Positions 43,066-51,205 of a stretch of 64,000 bases of DNA are shown here, piece by piece. The number at the start of each line of letters is the position of its first letter. The first letter of the stretch is position 1. The notes beneath the pieces were generated by a model. That model was not told where the DNA came from and made no database searches. It worked only from the letters and a program-made list of their open reading frames with translations. Source of the stretch: Microcoleus sp. FACHB-61 (GTDB taxonomy: Bacteria > Cyanobacteriota > Cyanobacteriia > Cyanobacteriales > Microcoleaceae); the NCBI GenBank assembly GCA_014695295.1, contig JACJNY010000061.1, positions 124,001-188,000 of the forward strand, in the 5' to 3' direction. The position numbers were made by a program, and so were the translations under genes.

Positions 43066-43419
43066 TCAACCTGTGGGTTTTTTTACCAACTTTTGAATCA
43101 AAAGTTGCAAAGCCAGCAGCATCAAACCCAAAGATGCAAAAGCAAAAACACCCGCACCCAAAGCCACAATCCCCATGACTAAAGTTCGCACAGCCGAGCC
43201 AATATTAATCGCAGTCACATTGTCAGAATGAATGGGCGAATTTGCAAAAGTTTGGACGATCGACAAAGTTAGCGCGTACAAAGCCGCCGCAAACCCGCCC
43301 GCGATCAGCGAACCAATCACGCACCGCAAAATCGTTGGCGCCTCAGAAGAGGCAGAGGTTGTATCCCCAGCCGGACCCAGAGGTTTAGAAGTAGAATTTG
43401 GATTAGTTAAATCAGCCAT
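43066..43419 (-). CDS. DUF3082 membrane protein
   Basis: This 117-residue protein belongs to the cyanobacterial DUF3082 family: a disordered Ser/Thr/Pro-rich N-terminus (1-28) and two membrane segments (about 31-54 and 82-107). It lies downstream of ispE on the same strand, its usual neighbour in cyanobacteria. A GATTTTA-type heptad array begins three bases before the start codon. Function is unknown. Confidence 0.82.
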   Translation of the reverse strand: MADLTNPNSTSKPLGPAGDTTSASSEAPTILRCVIGSLIAGGFAAALYALTLSIVQTFANSPIHSDNVTAINIGSAVRTLVMGIVALGAGVFAFASLGLMLLALQLLIQKLVKKPTG

Positions 43420-43422
43420 TGC

Positions 43423-43457
43423 GATTTTAGATTATAGATTTTAGATTTTAGATTTCT
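43423..43457. repeat. GATTTTA heptad repeat abutting the DUF3082 gene start
   Basis: Units GATTTTA, GATTATA, GATTTTA, GATTTTA and GATTTCT follow each other, starting three bases from the ATG at 43417-43419. This is the third start codon in the window touched by this repeat. Confidence 0.8.
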
Positions 43458-43602
43458 GGTTAATTCACCAAAACTAAAATCCGTCCTTCATCCCATTTTA
43501 TCAGTTATTCGATCTCAAGAGACTCTGCGCAAAGTTAGATTCATCTTGACCGATCGCCTGTTAAACAGGTTTAACTCGGATTGCGATCGCACTATCTTCG
43601 AG

Positions 43603-44580
43603 TTACACCCTCGAAATCGGCGGTTTCGTATCGTTTCCCTCCGAAAAAATCTGAATCCCAGTATTGCTAAACTTTGCTACCCAAAAATCCAAATCTGGAG
43701 AAGCGATCGCATTCTTAACCCGTTCCATAACCTGCTGAGCCTGCTCTGGAGACTCCGCCAGCGCAAACACCGTCGGCCCGGAACCCGACATCATCGTTCC
43801 CAAAACCCCCGCCGACTCAAAAGCCTGCCGCAACTGCACCACCTGCGCGTACACGGGCAAAGCAACTTTTTCTAAATCGTTGTGCAGCAATTGACCAATT
43901 TTTGAGCGATCTTTGTGGGCGATCGCCGCCACCATCGGCCCCGAATGCAGCCGTTCCCGACGGCAGTCCAAATCCTGGGCCGCACAATAGGAACTACTGA
44001 ACTGCTGGCGATAAGTTTGATACGCCCATGCCGTAGAAATGCTGAGATTGCGGTACTTCGCCAGCACCACAGACAAGCCTCCCAAATCGGGCAGCGGCGA
44101 CAGTTTATCCCCGCGACCGGTTGCCAAAGCCGTACCTCCAGCAATGCAAAAAGGCACATCCGAACCCAAAGTTCCCCCCAACTCTTGCAACTCCGACTGA
44201 GTAAGTCCCAATTGCCACAGCAAATCCATCCCCACTAAAACCGCCGCCGCATTTGCAGAACCGCCGGCGAGTCCCGCCGCCACCGGAATCTGCTTGTGAA
44301 TGACAATCTCGACTCCGCCGTATTTCGCCAAAGCATCGGGGAATTGCTTCGCCAACAAATCCGCCGCCCGGTAGGCAAGATTATTCTTATCAGGAGGGAC
44401 TTGCGGGTGATCGCAGCGCACGCGAATCGTGTCCGTACCGATCGCGCGCAAGTCAATTCGATCGGCTAAATCAATGCTTTGAAGTACCATCGCCAGTTCG
44501 TGATATCCGTCCGGGCGATCGCCTATGATTTCCAAATACAGATTGATTTTTGCTGAAGCTAGCAGAGAATATGAACGCAT
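43603..44580 (-). CDS. ispE: 4-diphosphocytidyl-2-C-methyl-D-erythritol kinase IspE
   Basis: This 325-residue GHMP kinase phosphorylates CDP-methylerythritol in the MEP isoprenoid pathway. It has the N-terminal SYSLLASAKINLYLEIIGDR substrate segment, the GHMP phosphate loop PVAAGLAGGSANAAAVL (about 97-113) and the C-terminal GTMMSGSGPTVFAL motif. The start at 44580 gives the typical N-terminus. In many cyanobacteria ispE follows rsmA directly; here a divergently oriented histidine kinase gene separates them. Confidence 0.95.
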   Translation of the reverse strand: MRSYSLLASAKINLYLEIIGDRPDGYHELAMVLQSIDLADRIDLRAIGTDTIRVRCDHPQVPPDKNNLAYRAADLLAKQFPDALAKYGGVEIVIHKQIPVAAGLAGGSANAAAVLVGMDLLWQLGLTQSELQELGGTLGSDVPFCIAGGTALATGRGDKLSPLPDLGGLSVVLAKYRNLSISTAWAYQTYRQQFSSSYCAAQDLDCRRERLHSGPMVAAIAHKDRSKIGQLLHNDLEKVALPVYAQVVQLRQAFESAGVLGTMMSGSGPTVFALAESPEQAQQVMERVKNAIASPDLDFWVAKFSNTGIQIFSEGNDTKPPISRV

Positions 44581-44670
44581 AGGTGATTAAGCCGCAGGTG
44601 AAAGAAACCCCTGGTTGAAATTAATTGACACCAGTCCGAGTCCATTTTCTCACAACTCAAAGGAAATATT

Positions 44671-46224
44671 ATGCAGGAAATGTGGAAAAGTTTTTTTAGT
44701 TCCGGGTCATTTATTCCTCACGGTCACTGCTATCTCTGGCAGACCAAGTTAGTCTGGCTTCACGTTGCCTCAGATTCGATCATTGCGCTGGCGTATTTTT
44801 CTATCCCGATTACACTGATTTATTTTATTTCCAAACGCAAAGATTTGCCCTTTGACTGGATCTTTGCCATGTTTGGAGGCTTTATCGTCGCCTGCGGGAT
44901 CACTCACATATTTGAAGTCTGGACGCTTTGGCATCCTACCTATTGGCTTTCAGGAACAATGAAAGCAATTACTGCCGTTATTTCATTTGCTACAGCCATA
45001 CTTTTGGTAGACTTAATTCCTCAAGCCCTAGCGCTTCCTAGTCCCGCACAGTTAGAATTCGCCAACCGACTCCTACAATCTGAAATTGTCGATCGCCAAT
45101 TAGCAGAAGCTGCACTACAAAAAGCTAAAGAAGAATTAGAAATTCGAGTTGAGGAACGCACGGCAGAGTTAAAGTCTCAAACTCAACAGTTAGAATTCGC
45201 CAACCGACTCCTAGCATCTGAAATTGTCGATCGCCAATTAGCAGAAGCTGCACTACAAAAAGCTAAAGAAGAACTAGAAATTCGAGTTGAGGAACGCACG
45301 GCAGAGTTAAAGTCTCAAGCTCAACAGCTCAAACAAGCCTTGTGTGAATTGCAGCAGGCTCAATCAAAGCTAATTCACAGCGAAAAAATGTCATCTTTGG
45401 GGCAATTAGTTGCTGGGGTTGCTCATGAAATCAACAATCCGATTAACTTTATTTACGGCAATCTTACTCACACCCGCGAGTATGCCGATAGTTTGCTAGA
45501 AGTGGTGAATATCTATCAAGAGCAGTATCCGAATCCCCTACCCACAGTTCAAGAAAAAATCGAGTCTGTAGATTTAGGTTTTATCATCTCTGACCTGCCA
45601 AAAATATTAATTTCTATGAAAAACGGTGCCGAGCGCATTTTTGGTATTGTCAAATCGCTGCGAATTTTTTCTCGCCATGACGAAGCAGAAATGAAATTAG
45701 CCGACATTCACGAAGGAATTGACAGCACACTGATGATTTTGCAAAGCAGATTGAATACTAAGCCAGGTTTGTGGAGCATTCAAGTTATCAAAGAATATGG
45801 CAATTTACCGAAAATAGAGTGCTATCCCGGACAGCTAAATCAAGTATTTATGAATATCATGGCTAATGCTATTGATGCTTTAGAAGAGGACAGTCATCGC
45901 GAGTCGATTGCAGCCAATGAAGCTAATCCCCGCCTCATCAAAATTTCTACCAAACTTTTAGACAGTGAAGTGGTAGAAATCCGAATTAGCAACAACGGCC
46001 CAGAAATAACAGAATCGGTTATGAAGCAGTTATTTAATCCATTTTTTACCACTAAACCAGTAGGTAAAGGCACGGGATTGGGTTTATCGATCGGCTATCA
46101 AATTATCGCAGCAAGACATAACGGCGAATTGCAGTGTATTTCTGCACCGGGGAAAGGTGCGGAATTTATTATTAAAATCCCGATTAGCCTGCAATACACC
46201 TGTGAAAATTCACATAACTCCTAA
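44671..46224 (+). CDS. Ethylene-receptor-like sensor histidine kinase
   Basis: This 517-residue kinase has an N-terminal membrane domain of the ETR1 type (residues about 25-125): Asp35 in SDSIIALAYFSIP and the copper-ligand pair Cys75/His79 in FIVACGITHIFEVW, as in plant ethylene receptors and Synechocystis SynEtr1. No GAF or phytochrome domain follows. Instead a coiled-coil linker (about 127-225) contains a 46-residue tandem duplication. The kinase core has His252 (GVAHEINNPINF), an N-box (NIMANAIDALEE) and a G-box (GKGTGLGLSIGY). The gene is on the opposite strand between ispE and rsmA. No response regulator is adjacent. Confidence 0.9.
   Translation: MQEMWKSFFSSGSFIPHGHCYLWQTKLVWLHVASDSIIALAYFSIPITLIYFISKRKDLPFDWIFAMFGGFIVACGITHIFEVWTLWHPTYWLSGTMKAITAVISFATAILLVDLIPQALALPSPAQLEFANRLLQSEIVDRQLAEAALQKAKEELEIRVEERTAELKSQTQQLEFANRLLASEIVDRQLAEAALQKAKEELEIRVEERTAELKSQAQQLKQALCELQQAQSKLIHSEKMSSLGQLVAGVAHEINNPINFIYGNLTHTREYADSLLEVVNIYQEQYPNPLPTVQEKIESVDLGFIISDLPKILISMKNGAERIFGIVKSLRIFSRHDEAEMKLADIHEGIDSTLMILQSRLNTKPGLWSIQVIKEYGNLPKIECYPGQLNQVFMNIMANAIDALEEDSHRESIAANEANPRLIKISTKLLDSEVVEIRISNNGPEITESVMKQLFNPFFTTKPVGKGTGLGLSIGYQIIAARHNGELQCISAPGKGAEFIIKIPISLQYTCENSHNS
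45049..45324 (+). repeat. 138-bp tandem duplication inside the histidine kinase gene
   Basis: Units 45049-45186 and 45187-45324 are nearly identical at DNA level and encode QLEFANRLLQ-type and QLEFANRLLA-type 46-residue blocks ending with LKSQ(T/A)Q. The length is not a multiple of seven residues, so the coiled-coil register shifts. The high identity points to a recent duplication. Confidence 0.9.
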
Positions 46225-46281
46225 ATTCAACTCTTTCTAGTCATGCGGAAGAGTCCTTATTCATAAAAAAACCGAATACCC

Positions 46282-46314
46282 AGATACCCGACTTCATTAA
46301 TAATTCGGGTATCT
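46282..46314 (-). terminator. Terminator of rsmA, convergent with the kinase gene
   Basis: AGATACCCGA (46282-46291) and TCGGGTATCT (46305-46314) form a perfect 10-bp stem. On the minus strand it is followed by GGGTATTCGGTTTTTTT, a good U-run, so it ends rsmA; it may also stop the kinase transcript. Confidence 0.8.
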
Positions 46315-46330
46315 AACAGAATCGTTAACT

Positions 46331-47152
46331 TCAAACCTCGCACATAATATTATTACTCAAATTGACCCATTGCTCCACGCTTAAATCTTCAGCGCGAGAT
46401 TGAGGATTTATCTGTAACTCTTCTAGCAATTGAACAAGTTTATCTAAATCAACAGCCCCTTTCAAATTATTTCGCAGCATCTTGCGCTTGCTACCAAATC
46501 CCAACTTAACTAAAGTTTCCAAATAGCGCGGATTAACCGCCGCAGTTTCTATCTGTCTGGGAAGCAGCCGCACCACGGCCGAATCGACTTTGGGCGGCGG
46601 AAAAAAGTCTTTAGACGGCACATCGCAAATTAACTCGCATTCTGCTAAATACTGCACCCGCACCGACAAAGCGCCAAAAGCTGTCGAACCCGGTTTAGCG
46701 TAAAGCCTTTGGGCCACTTCTTTCTGCACTAACAGCACGATCGAATCGAAGGGTTTAGCAGCAGGCACAGATATCGTTCCCAGCAGTTTTTGCAGAATCG
46801 GGCCGGTAATATTATAAGGAATATTGGCAACAACTTTATTGGGATTTTGGAATTTGGGAAAAGCCGTTAGTTCAGCCTCTAAGTCCATTTCTAGGATGTC
46901 GCCTTGCAGCAGTAAAAAATTGTCGGTTTTGCCGAGTTGTTTGGCTAGCTTGAGACACAAATCTCGATCGATCTCCACAGCAACAACAGACTCAGCCGCA
47001 GACAGCAAACGCCGAGTTAGAATCCCCGTACCCGGCCCAATTTCGAGGACGCGATCGCCATCCAAAGAAGCCGCTTTCACAATCTTATCTAAGGCTTTCT
47101 CGCTTTTGAGCCAATGTTGAGCAAACTGTTTCCTGGGTCTGGTCGATCGCAT
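46331..47152 (-). CDS. rsmA: 16S rRNA dimethyladenosine transferase RsmA (KsgA)
   Basis: The 273-residue enzyme dimethylates the two adjacent adenines near the 3' end of 16S rRNA (A1518 and A1519 in E. coli). It shows RKQFAQHWL at the start, the SAM-binding VLEIGPGTGILTRRLL (about 35-50) and the catalytic NIPYNI motif (about 110-115), followed by the PPPKVDSAVVRL segment. The length is typical. It faces the galK gene divergently. Confidence 0.95.
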   Translation of the reverse strand: MRSTRPRKQFAQHWLKSEKALDKIVKAASLDGDRVLEIGPGTGILTRRLLSAAESVVAVEIDRDLCLKLAKQLGKTDNFLLLQGDILEMDLEAELTAFPKFQNPNKVVANIPYNITGPILQKLLGTISVPAAKPFDSIVLLVQKEVAQRLYAKPGSTAFGALSVRVQYLAECELICDVPSKDFFPPPKVDSAVVRLLPRQIETAAVNPRYLETLVKLGFGSKRKMLRNNLKGAVDLDKLVQLLEELQINPQSRAEDLSVEQWVNLSNNIMCEV

Positions 47153-47332
47153 TTTTTGAATTTTTGGAGAAATCTTAGCCTGTCATTTTATCACAGCTCA
47201 ATCTTTTTTCCTAACCTACGGTCATGTTTATTTTTGTTAACAGGGGTTGAATTAAGCAAAAAGCATGGGCACTATAAAAGGATAAACGATAAAAAATAAA
47301 TTAATTTCTTCCCCATTACCAATTCCCCAAAA

Positions 47333-48412
47333 ATGAAATTCCAACGAGTATTTGGTACATTACCCCAAACCACAGCCAGCGCGCCCGGAAGAGTAAACCT
47401 GCTGGGCGAACACACAGACTACAACGATGGATTTGTACTTCCCACTGCGATTCCCCAGCGCACAACAGTACAAATCGGCTTCAGCAGCGACGCTCGCCAC
47501 CATTTTTATTCTGCAGAATATGACGAACTCATAAATTATTCAGACGACGATACCATACCGCAAAAATTCGTCAGTTATATCTGTGGCTGCTTGAGACTTT
47601 TAGAAAAAGAAGGATACAAAATACCGCCAATAAATCTCTACATTACCTCGAATGTGCCGATCGGAGCCGGTTTGTCCAGCAGCGCCGCTTTAGAAATAGC
47701 AACCCTCAGAGGACTGCGCGCCCTGCTGGATCTCCCCCTAGAGGACGTACGGCTAGCTCAAATCGGACAGCAAGTCGAAATTCAGTATGCCGGCTTGAAC
47801 TGTGGCATCATGGATCAAATGGCGTCGAGTTTAGCAGACACCAACACCATGCTACTTATCGACACCCGCAGCCTCGAATGTCGCCCGATACCTTTTCCCA
47901 CAAACACAGAAATTTTAATAATTGACAGCGGCGAAAGCCACGAACTAGCAGCAGGAAGCGGCTACAACCAGCGGCGCGCCGAGTGCGAAGAATCCGCGCG
48001 CATATTGGGAGTTAAAGCTCTCAGGGATATCGCCGATCCCCAAGCAGTGGAAGTATTGCCAGAACCCCTCAGGAGGCGAGCGCGCCATGTCGTTACCGAA
48101 AACAACCGCGTGCTCGAAGCGGTAAAATCTTTGCCAGCAGAGCGTTTTGGCGAGTTAATGAATGCTTCCCACGCGAGTCAGCGCGACGACTACGAAGTTT
48201 CGGTGCCGGCAGTAGACGCCCTGGCGGCAATCTTGCAGTCAATCCCCGGAGTCTTTGGCGCAAGGCTGACGGGCGGAGGTTTTGGCGGTGCTTGCGTAGC
48301 GCTGGTTGAGAGTGGGAAAGCGGGTGTTATCGCATCAGAGGCGATCGATCGCTACCAGCGCACGGGTTATACCGGCCGCGTTTTAGTTCCAGAAGTTAAA
48401 GTTAATTCTTAA
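47333..48412 (+). CDS. galK: Galactokinase GalK
   Basis: This 359-residue GHMP kinase phosphorylates galactose at C1. Motifs: GRVNLLGEHTDYNDGFVLP (19-37, galactose binding), PIGAGLSSSAALEIATL (about 108-124, ATP loop) and GARLTGGGFGGACVALV near the C-terminus. Length is slightly short but complete. The start is preceded by CCCCAAAA, with no strong Shine-Dalgarno. Its 3' end overlaps the convergent cupin-like gene by 11 bases. No other Leloir gene is adjacent. Confidence 0.94.
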   Translation: MKFQRVFGTLPQTTASAPGRVNLLGEHTDYNDGFVLPTAIPQRTTVQIGFSSDARHHFYSAEYDELINYSDDDTIPQKFVSYICGCLRLLEKEGYKIPPINLYITSNVPIGAGLSSSAALEIATLRGLRALLDLPLEDVRLAQIGQQVEIQYAGLNCGIMDQMASSLADTNTMLLIDTRSLECRPIPFPTNTEILIIDSGESHELAAGSGYNQRRAECEESARILGVKALRDIADPQAVEVLPEPLRRRARHVVTENNRVLEAVKSLPAERFGELMNASHASQRDDYEVSVPAVDALAAILQSIPGVFGARLTGGGFGGACVALVESGKAGVIASEAIDRYQRTGYTGRVLVPEVKVNS

Positions 48413-48776
48413 TTCCAGAACTATCTCCCGACAGGGAAGGCCAGCGCACAGTCACGATCGTCGAATCCTCCTCGGCCGACCAATAATGAGGCACTCCCGG
48501 CAGCCACAGAGCATAATCTCCTTCGCGAGAAAGCAAGATTTCTTGCTCTGGAAATTGCAGGCGAAACCGCCCTTTTACCAGGATAGAAAGCGTGGTGGCT
48601 GCCGCATTTACCGCCCACTGAGTCCTGCAATCTCCGGCGGGGTGAGCGCCCCATTTTACCTCTAAAACTGAAGTCGATCGCGGGTCGTCTTCAGGCGTCA
48701 TAAAGTGACCTGCAAACCACCCGCCGCGACTTGCGCCTTCAGCGCCCGCATTTCCAAAAACCACTTCTGAGGACAT
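48402..48776 (-). CDS. Cupin-like small protein
   Basis: This 124-residue protein has the double-stranded beta-helix features of a small cupin: a TTLSILVKGRFRLQFPEQEI strand pair, a GDYALWLPGVPHYW turn with a single likely metal-ligand His, and TIVTVRW at the end. The first cupin motif (G-x5-HxH) is incomplete, so metal binding is doubtful. It may act as a signal- or substrate-binding protein. It overlaps the 3' end of galK on the other strand. Confidence 0.7.
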   Translation of the reverse strand: MSSEVVFGNAGAEGASRGGWFAGHFMTPEDDPRSTSVLEVKWGAHPAGDCRTQWAVNAAATTLSILVKGRFRLQFPEQEILLSREGDYALWLPGVPHYWSAEEDSTIVTVRWPSLSGDSSGIKN

Positions 48777-48824
48777 CAGTTAATAATGTAAAAAATAAAT
48801 AAGTTGCCCACACAAACTCTACCG

Positions 48825-48893
48825 TTTGTAGTAAGGACTTTAGTCCTGATAGATTCCTAGCTCCCGAGAAAGGGCTGAAGTCTTCACTACAAA
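48825..48893. repeat. Dispersed TAGTRAGGACTT hairpin element (copy 3)
   Basis: It begins TTTGTAGTAAGGACTTTAGT and ends GGCTGAAGTCTTCACTACAAA, so the outer TTTGTAGT/ACTACAAA arms are exact inverted repeats. It is the best-preserved member of the family also seen at 4919 and 25898. Confidence 0.8.
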
Positions 48894-48910
48894 CTTTATG
48901 ATGCTTATAT

Positions 48911-48941
48911 CAAGGGACATGATATAATATCATGTCCCTTG
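48911..48941. repeat. Perfect 31-base palindrome
   Basis: CAAGGGACATGATAT (48911-48925), a central A, and ATATCATGTCCCTTG (48927-48941) form a perfect inverted repeat. It lies between the hairpin element and the SRPBCC gene end. It could be a bidirectional terminator, but no U-run is present. It is an unusual length for an exact palindrome. Confidence 0.8.
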
Positions 48942-49075
48942 CATTGGTCGCGATAAAATAATTTTGTTGCCCGGTGGGGGCGGGTTTATAGATATTGTGG
49001 ATGTGAATCAAAAATAGTTGGTAAAACCCCCCCCTACAGGAATTACCATTAATTTACCGGACACGAGCTAACTGA

Positions 49076-49768
49076 TTACTTGCGACCCGAAGGTTGACCT
49101 TCCGTGGTAGCTATTTCCCCAGCTTCCATCAACTGCTTAAACCGACGCAAATCATTGGCAATTTGCTGTTCGGGAGCTTCGCCAAATAGTTTAGCAGCGC
49201 CAGCACCAATTGCACCGCCCGGAGGGTTGTATTCGATGACAACTTTGACCTCTGTACCGCGTCCTGCAGATGCCGGTTGAAAGCGCACAAAACCTGAATT
49301 CTCAACATCAGCCCCTTCAACAGACGCCCAAGCAATTAAGCGGTTTTCTTCTTCGCGGACAATCTCTGCATCCCATTCCACACTATTGCCCATCGGCGCG
49401 CTGGCAATCCAGTGAGAACGTTTTTCATCTATTACCGTAACGTGTTTGAGATGCTTCATAAACCGAGGCAAGTTTTCAAAATTGCGCCACAAACGGTACA
49501 ATTCCTCAGTCGGTTTGTCGATCGTCACTGTCTTTTCAACTTTAATGCTTTGATTCGGATCGGCAGCCGATTGCAAACCCTCCACAACCCCCAGCCCGCG
49601 AGCCGCTAAACCGCCGCCTGCAACCGCCAGCAAAGCACCTCTCAAAGAACGCTGCGACAAACCAAAAAGCACCAGCGCCCCGCCACCAATTAAAGATGCC
49701 CAGCGTTCGGTATCGCCGCTGCTACTTTGGTTTTGTTTGTCGGAATTTGTGCTTGAAGTAGATTCCAT
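49076..49768 (-). CDS. SRPBCC (polyketide cyclase/START-like) protein with N-terminal membrane-associated region
   Basis: This 230-residue protein has a hydrophobic Gly/Ala-rich region at about 24-62 (GGGALVLFGLSQRSLRGALL...) resembling a DUF2892-type hairpin, then a coenzyme Q-binding/START-like SRPBCC domain (about 75-215) with VTIDKPTEELYRLWRNFENL. SRPBCC domains bind hydrophobic ligands in a deep cavity; the ligand here is unknown. It lies 18 bases downstream of the eRF1-like gene, so the two are probably cotranscribed. Confidence 0.85.
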   Translation of the reverse strand: MESTSSTNSDKQNQSSSGDTERWASLIGGGALVLFGLSQRSLRGALLAVAGGGLAARGLGVVEGLQSAADPNQSIKVEKTVTIDKPTEELYRLWRNFENLPRFMKHLKHVTVIDEKRSHWIASAPMGNSVEWDAEIVREEENRLIAWASVEGADVENSGFVRFQPASAGRGTEVKVVIEYNPPGGAIGAGAAKLFGEAPEQQIANDLRRFKQLMEAGEIATTEGQPSGRK

Positions 49769-49786
49769 TGCTTTAAACCTGGTAAA

Positions 49787-50950
49787 TTAATAGCGAAAAA
49801 TAGCAGCTAAAGGCGCCTCGTCCGGCACTTGTTCCGGCGGCATCGCGTAAACAGTTCCGCCGTTGAGAATAGTTTGAATTGCTGCCGCATTCAACAAATC
49901 TTCGTCGCCCAATTCTGGATCTGGGTGGATTTGCACCGCGTTCGTATCGGGATTAAAAGTACCCCACTGCTGAACGCCAAGAGCAACAAACAGTCGATCG
50001 ACCCGTCCAAAATAAGCAGCCGAAACAGCTTCTTTCAAATCAGCAGAAATTTTATCGCTTCCTGTCAGATCGCGGTATTGTGCGATCGCCTCTGACTGAG
50101 CCTGCAAAAACAAAGGTTCCACAAGCGGCAAAGCTTCCGCCCGCAACTCTTCCGGCTTGAGAAGTTTCTGATTCCCTGTAATTCCTTCTTCAACTAAATG
50201 CGGGTAGGTATTGGCTTCTCGGTAAAGCGGGAGCAAATACTCAACTCCAGCTAACACTAAAGGAGCTTTTTTATTGCGCAAATATTCGTGCAGCGCCGCA
50301 TCGATTATGTGGAAATACTGCACAATTTCCTGCTGGGGCTCATCTCGATCCGGACTTCCTTGACCGTGAAAACTTCCCGGCTGCTGAAAAGAATTATTAG
50401 TGCCTCCTTTTGAAGTAGCAATCCGAAACTGACCATCTTTAGCAGTCGGGTCATATTGCAGAGCCTCCTCAAGGCTTTTCGGCAAGTTTTCAACTTCAAC
50501 TTCCCGAGCACTGTAAGCCGTACACCGAATCAGCCTCACTTCCTTTTTACTGAGAGCTAAAACATAAAATAAATTATTTCCTGTCAGCATAGGCATCAGC
50601 GGTTTGACGTGAAAATTGTCGCTCACAACCACTAATTCGTCAAAATTCACCGGACAGGTATAGTAGCGGAAAAATCCCGAACCGACAAAAATCGCCAGCA
50701 GGTTGCTTTGATTTTCCCAAAAGTTTTCCTGGTCAATTTCTGCTCTGACTGGCTCTAGCAATTCTGCAGCTTCTTTTTTGTCAAATCCGTACTCTACTAT
50801 TTTGTCTTCAGCCTCTCTGATTAAATTTTTGAACCGAATCGGGTTTTGTTGAATTTCTGTTCCTTGAGCCACTGGCATATAAATTGAGACGCACAATCCA
50901 GGAGATTGTTGTACCAGCGCTTTGAGTTCCTCTACAGATATTAAGTTCAT
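49787..50950 (-). CDS. Bacterial archaeo-eukaryotic release factor family protein (baeRF3-like)
   Basis: The 387-residue protein belongs to the bacterial eRF1-like group: an N-terminal region with LCVSIYMPV and a central RNase-E/Pelota-like domain (about 125-270) and C-terminal domain with NAAAIQTILNGGTVYAMP. Such proteins are predicted ribosome-associated factors for stalled or stressed ribosomes; this is not proved for bacteria. The AAGGAG ribosome-binding site is good. The SRPBCC gene follows after 18 bases. Confidence 0.85.
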   Translation of the reverse strand: MNLISVEELKALVQQSPGLCVSIYMPVAQGTEIQQNPIRFKNLIREAEDKIVEYGFDKKEAAELLEPVRAEIDQENFWENQSNLLAIFVGSGFFRYYTCPVNFDELVVVSDNFHVKPLMPMLTGNNLFYVLALSKKEVRLIRCTAYSAREVEVENLPKSLEEALQYDPTAKDGQFRIATSKGGTNNSFQQPGSFHGQGSPDRDEPQQEIVQYFHIIDAALHEYLRNKKAPLVLAGVEYLLPLYREANTYPHLVEEGITGNQKLLKPEELRAEALPLVEPLFLQAQSEAIAQYRDLTGSDKISADLKEAVSAAYFGRVDRLFVALGVQQWGTFNPDTNAVQIHPDPELGDEDLLNAAAIQTILNGGTVYAMPPEQVPDEAPLAAIFRY

Positions 50951-51205
50951 TGCTGAAACTCCTTTTCTAATAAGGGGTTGTGTAATGAAAACAACCGATT
51001 CTTTAAAATGTATCTCTCCTGACGCGGCTCCTGCGTCTGCCTAAAGTAAGGATCGGCTAATGTAGAGCCTTTCATCCCCCAACTAAAACGGGGTTTGCAG
51101 CCGCTGTTCCAATCGAACTGCTTATCACCTAAGATAGACGCCGCTAACTCGGCGGCTACTTTACCATAATTTACTTTAGTCGGCTTCTACTACTCGTTAT
51201 ATCTG

